Translations under genes and position numbers: made by a program
Notes under the pieces: model-generated
What the model was told of the DNA's origin: nothing
The model's database searches: none
What the model saw: only the letters and a program-made list of their open reading frames with translations
Assembly (NCBI GenBank): GCA_902779505.1
Contig: CACZBZ010000010.1
Span: 1-42,549, forward strand
Origin: an uncultured Lachnospiraceae bacterium
Lineage (GTDB): Bacteria; Bacillota; Clostridia; Lachnospirales; Lachnospiraceae
Length of the DNA stretch: 42,549 nt
Direction: 5' to 3'
Shown here: one piece after another, positions 25,867 to 35,252 of the stretch
Position numbering within the stretch: position 1 is the stretch's first letter
Layout: the number at the start of each line of letters is the position of its first letter

Positions 25867-27273
25867 ATGGAAGAAAAGACATACGTAGAAGACATAGACA
25901 GAAGTCTGTACGATTTCCGCAATGAGGACGAAGATGCCTACAAACTGGACGAAGGACTCACGAAAGAAATAGTTTTACAGATTTCAAAAGAGAAAAACGA
26001 TCCTGACTGGATGAGAGAGTTGCGTCTCAAATCTCTGGATATATATAACAGTCTTGAAATGCCGGACTGGGGACCTTCCATAGAAGGCCTTGATATGGAC
26101 CACATTGTGACCTATGTCAGGAAGAATACCAAGATGGCAGGTGACTGGGATTCGGTTCCGGATGAGATAAAGGATACATTTGAAAAACTGGGAATTCCCG
26201 AAGCGGAGAGAAAATCTCTTGCGGGTGTGGGCGCTCAGTACGATTCAGAGCTTGTATATCACAACATCAGAGAAGATGTTGCCAAGCAGGGAGTAATATA
26301 TACGGATCTTGAAAGTGCCGTTCATGGTGAATATGCTGATATGATACAGGAGCATTTTATGCATCTTGTTCCGCCTACAGACCACAAATTCGCTGCCCTT
26401 CACGGAGCGGTATGGTCCGGCGGTTCCTTTGTATATGTACCCAAGGGAGTTAAGGTGGAGATTCCCCTTCAGTCTTATTTCAGACTTAATGCCAAGGGAG
26501 CCGGCCAGTTCGAGCATACCCTCATCATAGTGGATGAAGGTGCTGACCTTCATTTTATTGAAGGCTGCTCGGCACCAAAATATAATGTAGCCAATCTTCA
26601 TGCGGGCTGCGTTGAACTCTTTGTTGCAAAAAATGCCAGACTCAGATATTCCACGATCGAGAACTGGTCCAAGAATATGTACAACCTCAATACCAAGAGG
26701 GCAATCATAGAAGAAGGCGGCAAGATGGAATGGGTATCCGGTTCTTTCGGTTCCCATGTATCTTATCTTTATCCCATGACCATCCTTAAGGGAGACAATT
26801 CCAAGATGGAGTTCACGGGTATCACTTTTGCGGGCAAGGGACAGAATCTTGATACCGGTGCAAAAGTGGTTCATATGGGTAAAAACACAAGCTCATACAT
26901 GAATACCAGATCCATATCAAAGGGCGGCGGAATAAGCACCTTCAGAAGTTCGGTGGAAGTTAAAAAGGAAGCCGTTGACAGCAAGGTATCGGTATCCTGC
27001 TCGTCACTTATGCTGGATTCAATATCCCGTTCCGACACAATACCGGCAATGGATATTCGTACCCCCAGAGCAGATGTGGGACACGAGGCCCAGATAGGTA
27101 AGATAAGTGACGATGAGGTATTCTATCTTATGTCCAGAGGAATGACGGAAGAAGATGCAAAAGCATTGATAGTAAGCGGTTTTGCGGACAATGTATCAAA
27201 AGAACTTCCATTGGAATATGCTATTGAGATGAACAATCTGATCAAGCTTGAAATGAAAGGAAGCATTGGTTGA
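25867..27273 (+). CDS. sufB: SufB, Fe-S scaffold subunit
   Basis: 468 residues, the usual SufB length. Typical segments are YVPKGVKVEIPLQSYFRLN, HFIEGCSAPKY, NLHAGCVELFV and LPLEYAIEMNNLIKLEMKG at the end. The protein is the main platform for cluster building with SufC and SufD. The start at 25867 is 51 bases after sufC. Its stop overlaps the sufD start as TGATG. Confidence 0.95.
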   Translation: MEEKTYVEDIDRSLYDFRNEDEDAYKLDEGLTKEIVLQISKEKNDPDWMRELRLKSLDIYNSLEMPDWGPSIEGLDMDHIVTYVRKNTKMAGDWDSVPDEIKDTFEKLGIPEAERKSLAGVGAQYDSELVYHNIREDVAKQGVIYTDLESAVHGEYADMIQEHFMHLVPPTDHKFAALHGAVWSGGSFVYVPKGVKVEIPLQSYFRLNAKGAGQFEHTLIIVDEGADLHFIEGCSAPKYNVANLHAGCVELFVAKNARLRYSTIENWSKNMYNLNTKRAIIEEGGKMEWVSGSFGSHVSYLYPMTILKGDNSKMEFTGITFAGKGQNLDTGAKVVHMGKNTSSYMNTRSISKGGGISTFRSSVEVKKEAVDSKVSVSCSSLMLDSISRSDTIPAMDIRTPRADVGHEAQIGKISDDEVFYLMSRGMTEEDAKALIVSGFADNVSKELPLEYAIEMNNLIKLEMKGSIG

Positions 27274-28145
27274 TGAAGACTAATATTTTACCGGCTTATA
27301 CCTTTAACCGGCTTAAGATGAATTATGCCGAAATTAATTATGAACCGGCTGATATAAAGAAAGCTGCCATAAGCGAAGATTCCTTCATAGATCTGAAGAC
27401 TGCCGAAGATGTGGCTTTTGATATAGAAGTGGCTGAAGGAGAGGAAAGATCGGTCATCATGAATCTGGCGTCTGAAGGAACTCTCAACCTGTCTTCTAAG
27501 ATAAATATAAAAGCGGGAGCAAGTCTTAAACTTGTTCAGGTCTACGGAGGCGACAGCAAAGGAAGAGTTATCAATTCCATAGAGGGTGATGTTGACAAAG
27601 AGGGAAAGATTCATATAGTTCAGCTTCTTCCCGGCAGAGGTGACTGTTATACCGACTGCAGAATCGAGCTTAAGGGCGATAAGAGCAGTGCTTATATAGA
27701 CATGGCCTATCTTACAAAGGGTGGTCAGAAGCATGACTCCAACTATGTGGTCAATCACCGGGGAAAAGAGACCGTAAGTGACATCAGGACAGACGGAGCA
27801 CTGAAAGACGGCGCCGAAAAAACAATGAGGCAGACCATAGATTTTAAGACAGGTGCCTCAGGCTCGACCGGCAAGGAGAATGAAAAAGTTCTGCTTCTCG
27901 GAGAAGATATAGTGAACAAGTCCATTCCGCTTATTCTCTGTACGGAAGAGGATGTTCAGGGTAACCATGGCGCTGCCATAGGAAGTCTTAATGAAGAGAT
28001 GCTCTTCTATCTTGAGTCCAGAGGAATCAGCAAAGAAGAGGGAGAAAGGCTCATGACCTATGCCAATTTCGGAAGACTTCTTCCCTTTATTGATGATGAA
28101 AAATACAGAGAAAAGATTGAAGAACTTTTGGCGGAGGAATTGTAA
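27273..28145 (+). CDS. sufD: SufD-like Fe-S assembly protein
   Basis: 290 residues, shorter than the Gram-negative SufD (about 420) but usual for compact clostridial versions. It keeps the C-terminal signature of the SufB/SufD family: VQGNHGAAIGSLNEEMLFYL and SRGISKEEGERLMTYANF. The N-terminal helical part is much reduced. The ATG at 27273 overlaps the sufB stop by one base, and the stop overlaps the sufS start by one base, so these genes are translationally coupled. Confidence 0.9.
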   Translation: MKTNILPAYTFNRLKMNYAEINYEPADIKKAAISEDSFIDLKTAEDVAFDIEVAEGEERSVIMNLASEGTLNLSSKINIKAGASLKLVQVYGGDSKGRVINSIEGDVDKEGKIHIVQLLPGRGDCYTDCRIELKGDKSSAYIDMAYLTKGGQKHDSNYVVNHRGKETVSDIRTDGALKDGAEKTMRQTIDFKTGASGSTGKENEKVLLLGEDIVNKSIPLILCTEEDVQGNHGAAIGSLNEEMLFYLESRGISKEEGERLMTYANFGRLLPFIDDEKYREKIEELLAEEL

Positions 28146-29356
28146 TGCCGGATTATAAAAAAGACTTTCCTTTACTTGTTAAGGAACCGACCATATACCT
28201 GGATAATGCGGCTACATCCCAGAAACCGGAATGTGTGCTGGAAGCAGAAAAGGGATTTTATGTAAACCACAATGCCAATCCTCTCAGAGGCTTCTATCCC
28301 CTGAGCATGGAGGCAACGGATATATACGAGAATGCCCGTAAAAAGGTTCAGCAATTTATAAATGCCAAATCCGAAAGGGAGATTATTTTTACCAGAAATA
28401 CTACGGAGAGTATCAATCTTGTTGCATACAGCTACGGTCTCAGCAATATAAAAAAAGGCGATGAGATCGTGGTGTCCATAATGGAGCATCATTCCAACAT
28501 GCTTCCCTGGCAGATGGTGGCAAGAAATACCGGAGCCGAACTCAAATATCTGGAATGCGAAGCGGACGGAAGCGTCAGTGAGGAGACCATTGAAAAAGTC
28601 ATAACGGACAAGACAAAGCTGGTAGCCTGCGGCCATGTATCAAATGTTCTGGGTAGGGTTAATCCAATCGATAAGATTATAAAGAGAGCTCATGACTACG
28701 GTGCCGTTGTTGTTATAGATGCGGCTCAGAGCGCACCCCATATGGGGATTGACGTCAGTGCCATGGATGCGGATTTTCTGGCATTTTCGGGTCATAAGAT
28801 GTTTGGGCCTATGGGAATCGGAGTTCTCTACGGAAAAGAGAAGCTTTTAAATGCCATGCCTCCTTTCCTGACGGGTGGTGAGATGATCGAATCGGTCACA
28901 AGAGAAGGCGCAAAATACGCAGAGCTTCCTCACAAATTCGAAGCGGGTACGGTCAATGCCGCGGGGGCAGCAGGACTTGCCGCAGCCATCGATTTTATTG
29001 AAAAGATCGGCTTTGACGTGATGGAAGAAAGAGAAGCAGCCCTCACGGCTATGGCCATGGAGGGGCTTAAGGCCATCCCTCATGTGAAGATACTTGGATC
29101 GGAGAATCCAAGCGAGCATACGGGAATAATTACTTTTGTGATAGATGATGTACATCCTCATGATGTATCGGCGATACTTGAAGCAGACGGGATAGATGTC
29201 AGAGCGGGACATCACTGCGCACAGCCATTGCTTGCTCATCTTGGTGTAAGATCCGCAACAAGAGCAAGCATAATGTACTATAATACTGAAGAGGAGATAA
29301 AGGCATTGATTGACAGTGCTGCTACTGTCAGGAAAAGAATGGGCTATGGAGAATAG
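28145..29356 (+). CDS. sufS: SufS cysteine desulfurase
   Basis: 403 residues, a class V PLP aminotransferase-fold enzyme that removes sulfur from cysteine as a persulfide. The PLP lysine is K218 in FSGHKMFGPMG and the persulfide cysteine is C358 in RAGHHCAQP. The type-II short active loop fits SufS, not IscS. It overlaps the sufU start by 11 bases. All catalytic residues are present. Confidence 0.95.
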   Translation: MPDYKKDFPLLVKEPTIYLDNAATSQKPECVLEAEKGFYVNHNANPLRGFYPLSMEATDIYENARKKVQQFINAKSEREIIFTRNTTESINLVAYSYGLSNIKKGDEIVVSIMEHHSNMLPWQMVARNTGAELKYLECEADGSVSEETIEKVITDKTKLVACGHVSNVLGRVNPIDKIIKRAHDYGAVVVIDAAQSAPHMGIDVSAMDADFLAFSGHKMFGPMGIGVLYGKEKLLNAMPPFLTGGEMIESVTREGAKYAELPHKFEAGTVNAAGAAGLAAAIDFIEKIGFDVMEEREAALTAMAMEGLKAIPHVKILGSENPSEHTGIITFVIDDVHPHDVSAILEADGIDVRAGHHCAQPLLAHLGVRSATRASIMYYNTEEEIKALIDSAATVRKRMGYGE

Positions 29357-29753
29357 GAGTTTTTACAACGAAATACTTACGGAACACAACATGAGACCAG
29401 ATTACAAGCATGACATAGAGAATCCGGACTATGAGCTTGAAGGTGTCAACCCCAGCTGTGGCGATGACATAATTCTTAAGTTAAAAGTGGATGATAATGG
29501 AATTATAACCGATGGTGCATTTACAGGTGACGGCTGTGCCATATCACAGGCATCGGCTGATATTATGCTTGGCATCATCATTGGAAAGAGCAAGGATGAG
29601 GCTCTTAAATACGGCGATATCTTTTTCAGAATGATTAAAGGCGAGGCCACTGAAGATGAAATCGACAGTCTCGAAGAGGCCTCTGTACTCAGAGACATAT
29701 CCCACATGCCTGCCAGAGTAAAGGCACACCCTGGAGGAGATGTTCGGGGCTGA
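29346..29753 (+). CDS. sufU: SufU sulfur-transfer protein, C-terminus altered (third cysteine missing)
   Basis: 135 residues. SufU accepts sulfur from SufS; the Bacillus type has a zinc site made of Cys-Asp-Cys-Cys. Here C38 and D40 (NPSCGDD) and C64 (GDGCAIS) are present. After MPARVK the family continues with a cysteine and a short helix. In this gene that part is gone: the frame reads AHPGGDVRG and stops. A second frame from about 29728 reads TLEEMFGAED before a TAA at 29758-29760, the expected family end. A deletion of about 17 bases between 29721 and 29727 explains both. The zinc site should therefore be incomplete. It could be a damaged gene or an assembly error. Confidence 0.85.
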   Translation: MENRSFYNEILTEHNMRPDYKHDIENPDYELEGVNPSCGDDIILKLKVDDNGIITDGAFTGDGCAISQASADIMLGIIIGKSKDEALKYGDIFFRMIKGEATEDEIDSLEEASVLRDISHMPARVKAHPGGDVRG

Positions 29754-29770
29754 AGATTAAGTTTATATTG

Positions 29771-29787
29771 GCCGCAGACAGTGATAA
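29771..29787 (+). repeat. Partial copy of the repeat arm
   Basis: GCCGCAGACAGTGATAA differs by one or two bases from the arms of the inverted-repeat element 55 bases downstream, in the same direction as the left arm. Confidence 0.55.
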
Positions 29788-29838
29788 AACGGCTGGCATA
29801 TTCTAAAGGAGATACTCGGGCCCTAAAAAAAGTATATA

Positions 29839-29966
29839 AAGTCGCACACAGTGATAATTTAGACTCTATGAAGGCGTCGGCACTTAGTCGGCGTCTTTTG
29901 CCGACTTAGTACCGCTACGCCGGAATCGAAGCGAGAGCGGGTCTAAAATATCACTGTGTGCGGCTT
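29839..29966. repeat. Nested inverted-repeat element in an intergenic gap
   Basis: The outer arms 29839-29866 and 29939-29966 are 28-base inverted repeats that match at 25 positions and share the core GCACACAGTGAT. Inside is a second hairpin: AGTCGGC (29886-29892) with GCCGACT (29900-29906), flanked by GGCG (29873-29876) and CGCC (29918-29921). No ORF with a ribosome site lies within. It is not a classical terminator because no T run follows. The gap from sufU to the next gene is 287 bases and holds little else. It looks like a small non-autonomous mobile repeat or a structured RNA. Confidence 0.7.
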
Positions 29967-29994
29967 ATTTAATATCCTATTTTGGCGGGGAGTG

Positions 29995-30003
29995 TGGTAT
30001 AAT
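29995..30003 (+). promoter_or_regulatory. Extended -10 promoter of the nucleoside phosphorylase gene
   Basis: TGGTATAAT is identical to the element before the MetY-type gene. No -35 is evident. It is 37 bases before the ATG at 30041. Confidence 0.6.
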
Positions 30004-30040
30004 TTAGGGTGCAGTCATATAACTTTATGGAGGTATATAT

Positions 30041-30787
30041 ATGCAGGAAATGGACAGAGAATATCACATTCATTGTGTTAAAGGAGACGTGGGAAGATAC
30101 GTTATCCTCGTGGGAGATCCCGGAAGATGCGAATCGGAGCATATTGGAATGAATCGTGAATACAACATATACACAGGTTATCTTGAAGGAGAGAAAGTGA
30201 GCGTTTGCTCTACAGGTATAGGTGGACCTTCAACGGCAATAGCCGTAGAGGAACTTCACCATCTCGGTGCGGATACATTTATAAGAAGCGGTACATGCGG
30301 AGGTATCGATCTTGAAGTATGTGCCAATGATATCGTGGTTGCCACAGGAGCTATAAGATACGAGCATACATCCTGTGAATATGCACCCATCGAATATCCA
30401 GCCGTTCCCAATCTGGATGTTGCCGCGGCCCTCAGAGATGCTTCTGTGGAACTTGGCAATATAACACATACGGGAGTGGTTCAGAATAAGGATTCCTTCT
30501 ATGGACAGCACAGTCCTGAGAAGAGCCCTGTAAGCTATGAGCTCTTAAGCAAGTGGGAATCATGGAAGAGACTGGGAGTTAAGGCATCTGAGATGGAGTC
30601 GGCAGCTCTTTTTGTAATAGCCGATGCATTAAGATGCCGTGCAGGTGCTTGTTTCCATGTGGTATGGAATCAGGAAAGAGAAAAGGCAGGTCTTGGACAG
30701 CCTATGACAGAAGATACTTCAATGTCGGTTAAAGTAGCGGTTGAAGGAATGAGAAAGATCATTATCAAGGATAAGAGTGCGAAGTAG
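30041..30787 (+). CDS. Nucleoside phosphorylase, probably uridine phosphorylase
   Basis: 248 residues of the PNP/UDP phosphorylase family. The phosphate-binding segment [11 protein letters not shown], the substrate loop [25 protein letters not shown] and the ribose-site segment [16 protein letters not shown] are all present. It releases ribose-1-phosphate from a nucleoside. The RSGTCGG and [16 protein letters not shown] segments fit uridine phosphorylase better than purine enzymes, but this is not certain. GGAGG at 30029-30033 supports the ATG at 30041. Confidence 0.88.
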   Translation: MQEMDREYHIHCVKGDVGRYVILVGDPGRCESEHIGMNREYNIYTGYLEGEKVSVCSTGIGGPSTAIAVEELHHLGADTFIRSGTCGGIDLEVCANDIVVATGAIRYEHTSCEYAPIEYPAVPNLDVAAALRDASVELGNITHTGVVQNKDSFYGQHSPEKSPVSYELLSKWESWKRLGVKASEMESAALFVIADALRCRAGACFHVVWNQEREKAGLGQPMTEDTSMSVKVAVEGMRKIIIKDKSAK

Positions 30788-30823
30788 CAGACATGTGTTT
30801 GTAGTCTGTTATGGAGGGGAATT

Positions 30824-31420
30824 ATGGATTTTACGGATCTTAAGTCAAAGGGATTTGATGTAAATTCCGGATTCAGTTATACCGGAGGAGAACTCAAATA
30901 TCTTTCCGCTTTGCAGCGTTTTTATGAAGCACATGCAGTAAACAGAGAAAAACTTATGCAGTACTTCGAAAAAGGAGACTATGATAACTATGCGGTTCTG
31001 GCACATGCAATAAAGGGCAATGCCAGAATGATAGGAGCGGGAAGCCTTGTGACTGTTGCGGAGGCCCTTGAGCTGGCAGGAAAAGGCAACAACGGATCAC
31101 TTATTCAGAACAGAAATGCAGAGCTTATTGCCGAATATGACCGTGTAGTCGGATATATAGAACATTACGGCAAAATGGACAGGGTTATCATTCCCGGGGA
31201 GCTAACTACCGAACAGGCCCAAAAGATATGTGAGGAACTTGTGGAAGCTCTTGAAGACTACGCGGATGAGAAGTCCATCAGCCTTGTTGAGAGACTGCAG
31301 GATTATCCTTTCAGAATAAGTCAGAAGCAGAAAATATCAGAAGTAAGGGATCATATAGATAATTTTGAGTATGATGAAGCGGTGGATATTGTAAAAGATG
31401 TTCTGCGTGCTTTGTATTAG
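30824..31420 (+). CDS. Hpt (histidine phosphotransfer) domain protein
   Basis: 198 residues. The N-terminal four-helix Hpt domain (about 20-115) has the phosphoaccepting H61 in LAHAIKGNARMIGA. The remaining 80 residues are helical and not assigned. Hpt proteins pass phosphate between receiver domains. The next gene, 61 bases away, is a hybrid kinase, so the two probably form one relay. GGAGGGG at 30811 supports the start. Confidence 0.88.
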   Translation: MDFTDLKSKGFDVNSGFSYTGGELKYLSALQRFYEAHAVNREKLMQYFEKGDYDNYAVLAHAIKGNARMIGAGSLVTVAEALELAGKGNNGSLIQNRNAELIAEYDRVVGYIEHYGKMDRVIIPGELTTEQAQKICEELVEALEDYADEKSISLVERLQDYPFRISQKQKISEVRDHIDNFEYDEAVDIVKDVLRALY

Positions 31421-31481
31421 TGAATATTTTTGTACGAAACGATTGGGAATAGTTGTGAATTGATTGGGAGAAGTCGGGTAA

Positions 31482-33656
31482 ATGTTTGATCAGTTGATTT
31501 ATAATGTCGATTATGAAGTGGCGGGCATTGTAATTTGCATAGTGTTATTCATATTTGTGCAGCTGCAGTATGCGGGCAGCAAGAGCATAAATGTGTTTAA
31601 GCAGGTTATAGCCTATACCGGTATAGCGGCCACATTGGACGTGACCACTGCTTTTTTCTATACCTATCCGTCTGCTGTTCCCCTTTGGTTCAACTATCTT
31701 GTGAATACCCTTTGTTTCTTCTTCGGAGGTATGACGGGATATGCTGTCCTTGAGTACATTGTTGCTTATCTTGATAAAAAGGGCAGAGACAGAAGTGTAA
31801 AGAAACTGGTCATATTGAACAGGACCGTTATATCTATTTACGGGATTATTCTTATTGCGAATATATTTTTCCCTTTCATTTTCCGTTTTGATGAGAACGG
31901 CAACTATCTCAGGATTGACTATCACATAATCGTGTATATGATTCCTGCCTTGTATATACTTATTGTCATCATCTGCCTGATTGTTAACAGAAAACTTCTT
32001 ACCGGCAAGCAGATGACGTCTGTACTGGCTTATATCGGCTTTACATTTATCGGCATGATGATTCAGATGCTGCTAAGGCCTGATGTGTTCATATCATATT
32101 TCAGTGCATCTCTTGCTCTTTTGTGTATGTCATTTGCTCTTGAGACACCGGACTATGTCATGCTTATCAAGACGATGGGTGAACTTGATAAGGCAAGAGA
32201 AGAGGCTGAATTTGCCACCAAGGCAAAGGACAGTTTCCTTGCCAATATGTCTCATGAGATCAGAACGCCCCTTAATGCCATAATAGGTATGGATGAGATG
32301 ATCTTAAGGGAAAGCACGGATTTAAATACCAAGAAATATGCCAAGAACATAAGAAGCGCCGGCAATACATTGTTGTCCATCATCAACGATATTCTTGATT
32401 TTACCAAGATAGAGTCGGGTAAGATGGACCTGGTGCCTGTAGAATATCAGGTGGCATCGATCGTTAATGATGTCGTCAACATGACCAAGAAAAAGGCCAC
32501 TGACAAGGGCTTGGAGTATACCGTTAAAGTTCCTTCGGATATGCCGTCGGTTCTCTACGGTGATGAGATGAGAGTAAAACAGGTTATGATCAATCTCATT
32601 AACAACGCCGTAAAGTATACCAATGAAGGACAGATAACCACGTCCATCTTCTGTGATGTGGAAGACAGAGAACTGAAAAAAGCCAAAGATGCGGACTATA
32701 AAAAGCTTGCGAAGATAAGAATCCAGGTAAGAGATACGGGAATCGGTATCAAAGAAGAGGATATAGATAAGCTTTTCCAGAGTTTCCAGAGACTGGATGA
32801 GACAAAGAACAGAAGAGTCGAAGGAACGGGACTGGGACTTGCCCTTACCAAGCAGCTGGTGGACCTTATGGGCGGAACTATAAAGGTCGACAGCGTATAC
32901 GGCAAGGGAAGCGTCTTCGAGGTAACCCTTGAACAATTGGTTGTCAGTGAAGTTCCTATGGGACCTCTTGAGAACGCGCTTGAAAGGGCGACGGACGACA
33001 TAAGCGAATACATACCCACTCTCTATGCTCCCGAGGCCAAGATATTGGTTGTGGACGATAATGAGATGAATCTTCAGGTAATCGGTGACCTTCTGCATAT
33101 TACCAAGATGAAGATAGATTATGCTCAGTCGGGATATGACTGCGTAATGATGTGTTCAAAGAACAAGTATGATGTTATCTTTATGGATCAGATGATGCCG
33201 GAACTTGACGGAGCCCAGACTCTCCAGATTATCAGGGAGAGAGGTATGGTGGACAAGACACCTGTCATAGCGCTTACAGCTGATGCCGTATCAGGAGCAA
33301 AGGCCAATTATATGAATATGGGATTCAATGATTATCTGGCCAAGCCCGTAGTATATGAGAAACTTGAGAAGATGCTGATCAAATACCTTCCGGATGATAA
33401 GCGGGGCAGACTTGATACAGCTATAAATGTAGGACTGGAAGCACCGGAAAAGATGAACAAGCTTCTGGTAATGGATCCGTCGGTAGATAATCTTAAAATT
33501 CACAGAGCAAGACTGGGCGGATATGATGCTACTTACATATATGACATGACCAAGGTGGCGAGATATGTTAAGAAGCACGATGTCGAGTATGTAATGGCAA
33601 AAGTGGAAGATCTTAAAGCTCTGAGTGATACCATTGAGGAAAACAGAGAGCAATAA
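31482..33656 (+). CDS. Hybrid sensor histidine kinase / response regulator
   Basis: 724 residues. About seven predicted membrane helices fill residues 12-225 with little extracellular loop. A short coiled coil leads to FLANMSHEIRTPLNA with H258, then NLINNAVKYTNEG, DTGIGIKEEDI and GTGLGLALTK. The receiver (about 520-640) has LVVDDNEMN, phosphoacceptor D569 in IFMDQMMPELDG and LAKPVVYEK. A further 75 residues (KLLVMDPSVDNLKIH onward) look like the first half of another receiver, without a usable acidic site. It lies downstream of the Hpt gene and is the likely phosphate source for it. The signal is unknown. Confidence 0.93.
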   Translation: MFDQLIYNVDYEVAGIVICIVLFIFVQLQYAGSKSINVFKQVIAYTGIAATLDVTTAFFYTYPSAVPLWFNYLVNTLCFFFGGMTGYAVLEYIVAYLDKKGRDRSVKKLVILNRTVISIYGIILIANIFFPFIFRFDENGNYLRIDYHIIVYMIPALYILIVIICLIVNRKLLTGKQMTSVLAYIGFTFIGMMIQMLLRPDVFISYFSASLALLCMSFALETPDYVMLIKTMGELDKAREEAEFATKAKDSFLANMSHEIRTPLNAIIGMDEMILRESTDLNTKKYAKNIRSAGNTLLSIINDILDFTKIESGKMDLVPVEYQVASIVNDVVNMTKKKATDKGLEYTVKVPSDMPSVLYGDEMRVKQVMINLINNAVKYTNEGQITTSIFCDVEDRELKKAKDADYKKLAKIRIQVRDTGIGIKEEDIDKLFQSFQRLDETKNRRVEGTGLGLALTKQLVDLMGGTIKVDSVYGKGSVFEVTLEQLVVSEVPMGPLENALERATDDISEYIPTLYAPEAKILVVDDNEMNLQVIGDLLHITKMKIDYAQSGYDCVMMCSKNKYDVIFMDQMMPELDGAQTLQIIRERGMVDKTPVIALTADAVSGAKANYMNMGFNDYLAKPVVYEKLEKMLIKYLPDDKRGRLDTAINVGLEAPEKMNKLLVMDPSVDNLKIHRARLGGYDATYIYDMTKVARYVKKHDVEYVMAKVEDLKALSDTIEENREQ

Positions 33657-33695
33657 AATAAACATAGGCGGCTGATTGCCGTAGCGAGGAGGATT

Positions 33696-34295
33696 ATGAA
33701 TATAGTTTGTCTTGATCTTGAGGGAGTACTTGTGCCCGAAATCTGGATTGCCTTTGCGGAGGCAAGCGGGATACCGGAGTTGAAGAGAACAACAAGGGAC
33801 GAACCCGACTACAACAAACTTATGAACTGGAGACTGGGAATACTTAAGGCGCATGGACTGGGACTGAAGGAGATACAGGATACAATCGCAAAGATCGATC
33901 CCCTTCCCGGAGCAAAAGAATTCCTGGATTCATTACGTGAGATAACTCAGGTTATCATAATCAGTGACACTTTCACACAGTTTGCAACACCTCTTATGAA
34001 GAAACTGGGATGGCCCACCATCATGTGCAACGAACTTGTTGTTGCCGATAACGGTGAGATCACAGACTTCAGAATGAGAATTAAAGATTCCAAACTGTCG
34101 ACGGTTAAGGCACTTCAGTCAGTGGGCTATGAGACCATAGCCAGCGGAGACAGCTTCAACGATCTTGCAATGATTAAGGCAAGCAAGGCGGGATTCCTTT
34201 TCAGATCTACTGAGCAGATCAAGAAGGATTATCCGGAGTATCCTGCTTTTGAAGAATATGACGATCTTCTTGCCGCAATTAAGAAGGCATTATAA
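33696..34295 (+). CDS. thrH: ThrH, bifunctional phosphoserine phosphatase / homoserine phosphotransferase
   Basis: 199 residues. The HAD motif I is CLDLEGVLVPE, followed by WIAFAEASGIPELK and TTRDEPDYNKLM, a near match to the characterised Pseudomonas ThrH. Motif II is IIISDTF and motif IV is ASGDSFNDLAM. ThrH can remove phosphate from phosphoserine and pass it to homoserine, linking serine and threonine synthesis. GAGGAGG before the ATG at 33696 is a strong ribosome site. It heads a three-gene run with GH26 and the glycosylase. Confidence 0.93.
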   Translation: MNIVCLDLEGVLVPEIWIAFAEASGIPELKRTTRDEPDYNKLMNWRLGILKAHGLGLKEIQDTIAKIDPLPGAKEFLDSLREITQVIIISDTFTQFATPLMKKLGWPTIMCNELVVADNGEITDFRMRIKDSKLSTVKALQSVGYETIASGDSFNDLAMIKASKAGFLFRSTEQIKKDYPEYPAFEEYDDLLAAIKKAL

Positions 34296-34309
34296 GCGGA
34301 CGGTGAAAT

Positions 34310-35251
34310 ATGCAGCTTCCTGTTAACAAAAATGCGACTAAAGAGGCGAAAGCACTGCTGGATTATCTTAATAAGACAGCAGGAAAAAAGATAATAAGCG
34401 GTCAGCATACTCAGACAATCCCCATGGAGGAGATAACATATATCGAAGAGAATACGGGAAAAAGTCCCAAACTCCGGGGTTTTGAGATGTTAGCTTATTC
34501 TCCGAATATCAATTATGAGGATGCTTCAGAAGCATGTCTTACAGAAGTGTATGAGAACAGGGAGACTATGAAGACGGCTCTTGACTGGGCAAAGTCATCC
34601 GATGACGGAATAATTACCCTTTCCTTTCACTGGTTTTCTCCTTTGGGAGGAAGGGATAAGAGCTTTTATGCCGAGCATACCGACTTCGATCCCGATAAGG
34701 TTCTTATCCAGGGCAGCCCTGAGAGAAGGGCCTTTTATTCTGATATGGAACGAATCGGAAGAGAACTGAAAGTATTCTACGATAATAATATTCCCATTCT
34801 CTGGAGACCTTTTCACGAATCCGACGGCAAATGGTTCTGGTGGGGAAGAAAAGGCCCCGAAACAGCCCGCGAACTCTATAAGCTTATGTTTGATTATTAC
34901 GTGAATGAACTTCACTTGGACAATCTCTTATGGGTATGGAACTGCAGAACCAGCGAGGGATATCCGGGGGATGACTATGTGGATGTTATCTCCGTAGACA
35001 TATACATGGACGGTTATAAGCCCACGGATTACAGGGAAGACTATGAGAAGCTCATAACTGCAACAACTGATAAAAAAGTGGCCGCCCTTGCGGAAGTGGG
35101 ATATATTCCCGACATCGATATGCTGAAGGAATCAAAAGTCCCTTGGGCATATTACATGTCCTGGTCCAAAGAGTGGATAATGGGCGAACAATATAACAGT
35201 CTTGAGAATCTTAAGAAGACTTATTCAAGCGATTACACTATAACCTTGTGA
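34310..35251 (+). CDS. Glycoside hydrolase family 26 enzyme (beta-mannanase type), cytosolic
   Basis: 313 residues. The TIM-barrel features are KKIISGQHTQT at the start, the catalytic acid/base E170 in LWRPFHESDGKWFWWG and the nucleophile E262 in ALAEVGYIPDID. WVWNCRTSEGYPGDDYVDV is also typical. GH26 members cut beta-1,4-mannans or related chains. There is no signal peptide, so it probably acts on imported oligosaccharides. It begins 14 bases after thrH and ends one base before the glycosylase gene. Confidence 0.9.
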   Translation: MQLPVNKNATKEAKALLDYLNKTAGKKIISGQHTQTIPMEEITYIEENTGKSPKLRGFEMLAYSPNINYEDASEACLTEVYENRETMKTALDWAKSSDDGIITLSFHWFSPLGGRDKSFYAEHTDFDPDKVLIQGSPERRAFYSDMERIGRELKVFYDNNIPILWRPFHESDGKWFWWGRKGPETARELYKLMFDYYVNELHLDNLLWVWNCRTSEGYPGDDYVDVISVDIYMDGYKPTDYREDYEKLITATTDKKVAALAEVGYIPDIDMLKESKVPWAYYMSWSKEWIMGEQYNSLENLKKTYSSDYTITL

Positions 35252-35252
35252 T

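Noticed and set aside
29839-29966. Intrinsic terminator of the suf operon
   Set aside because: The stem is far longer than usual, with a 72-base inner part and no T run after it, though it could still slow polymerase.
32322-33098. Minus-strand open frame of 258 codons
   Set aside because: It is opposite the kinase core of the hybrid kinase and follows from its codon use; no domain can be seen.
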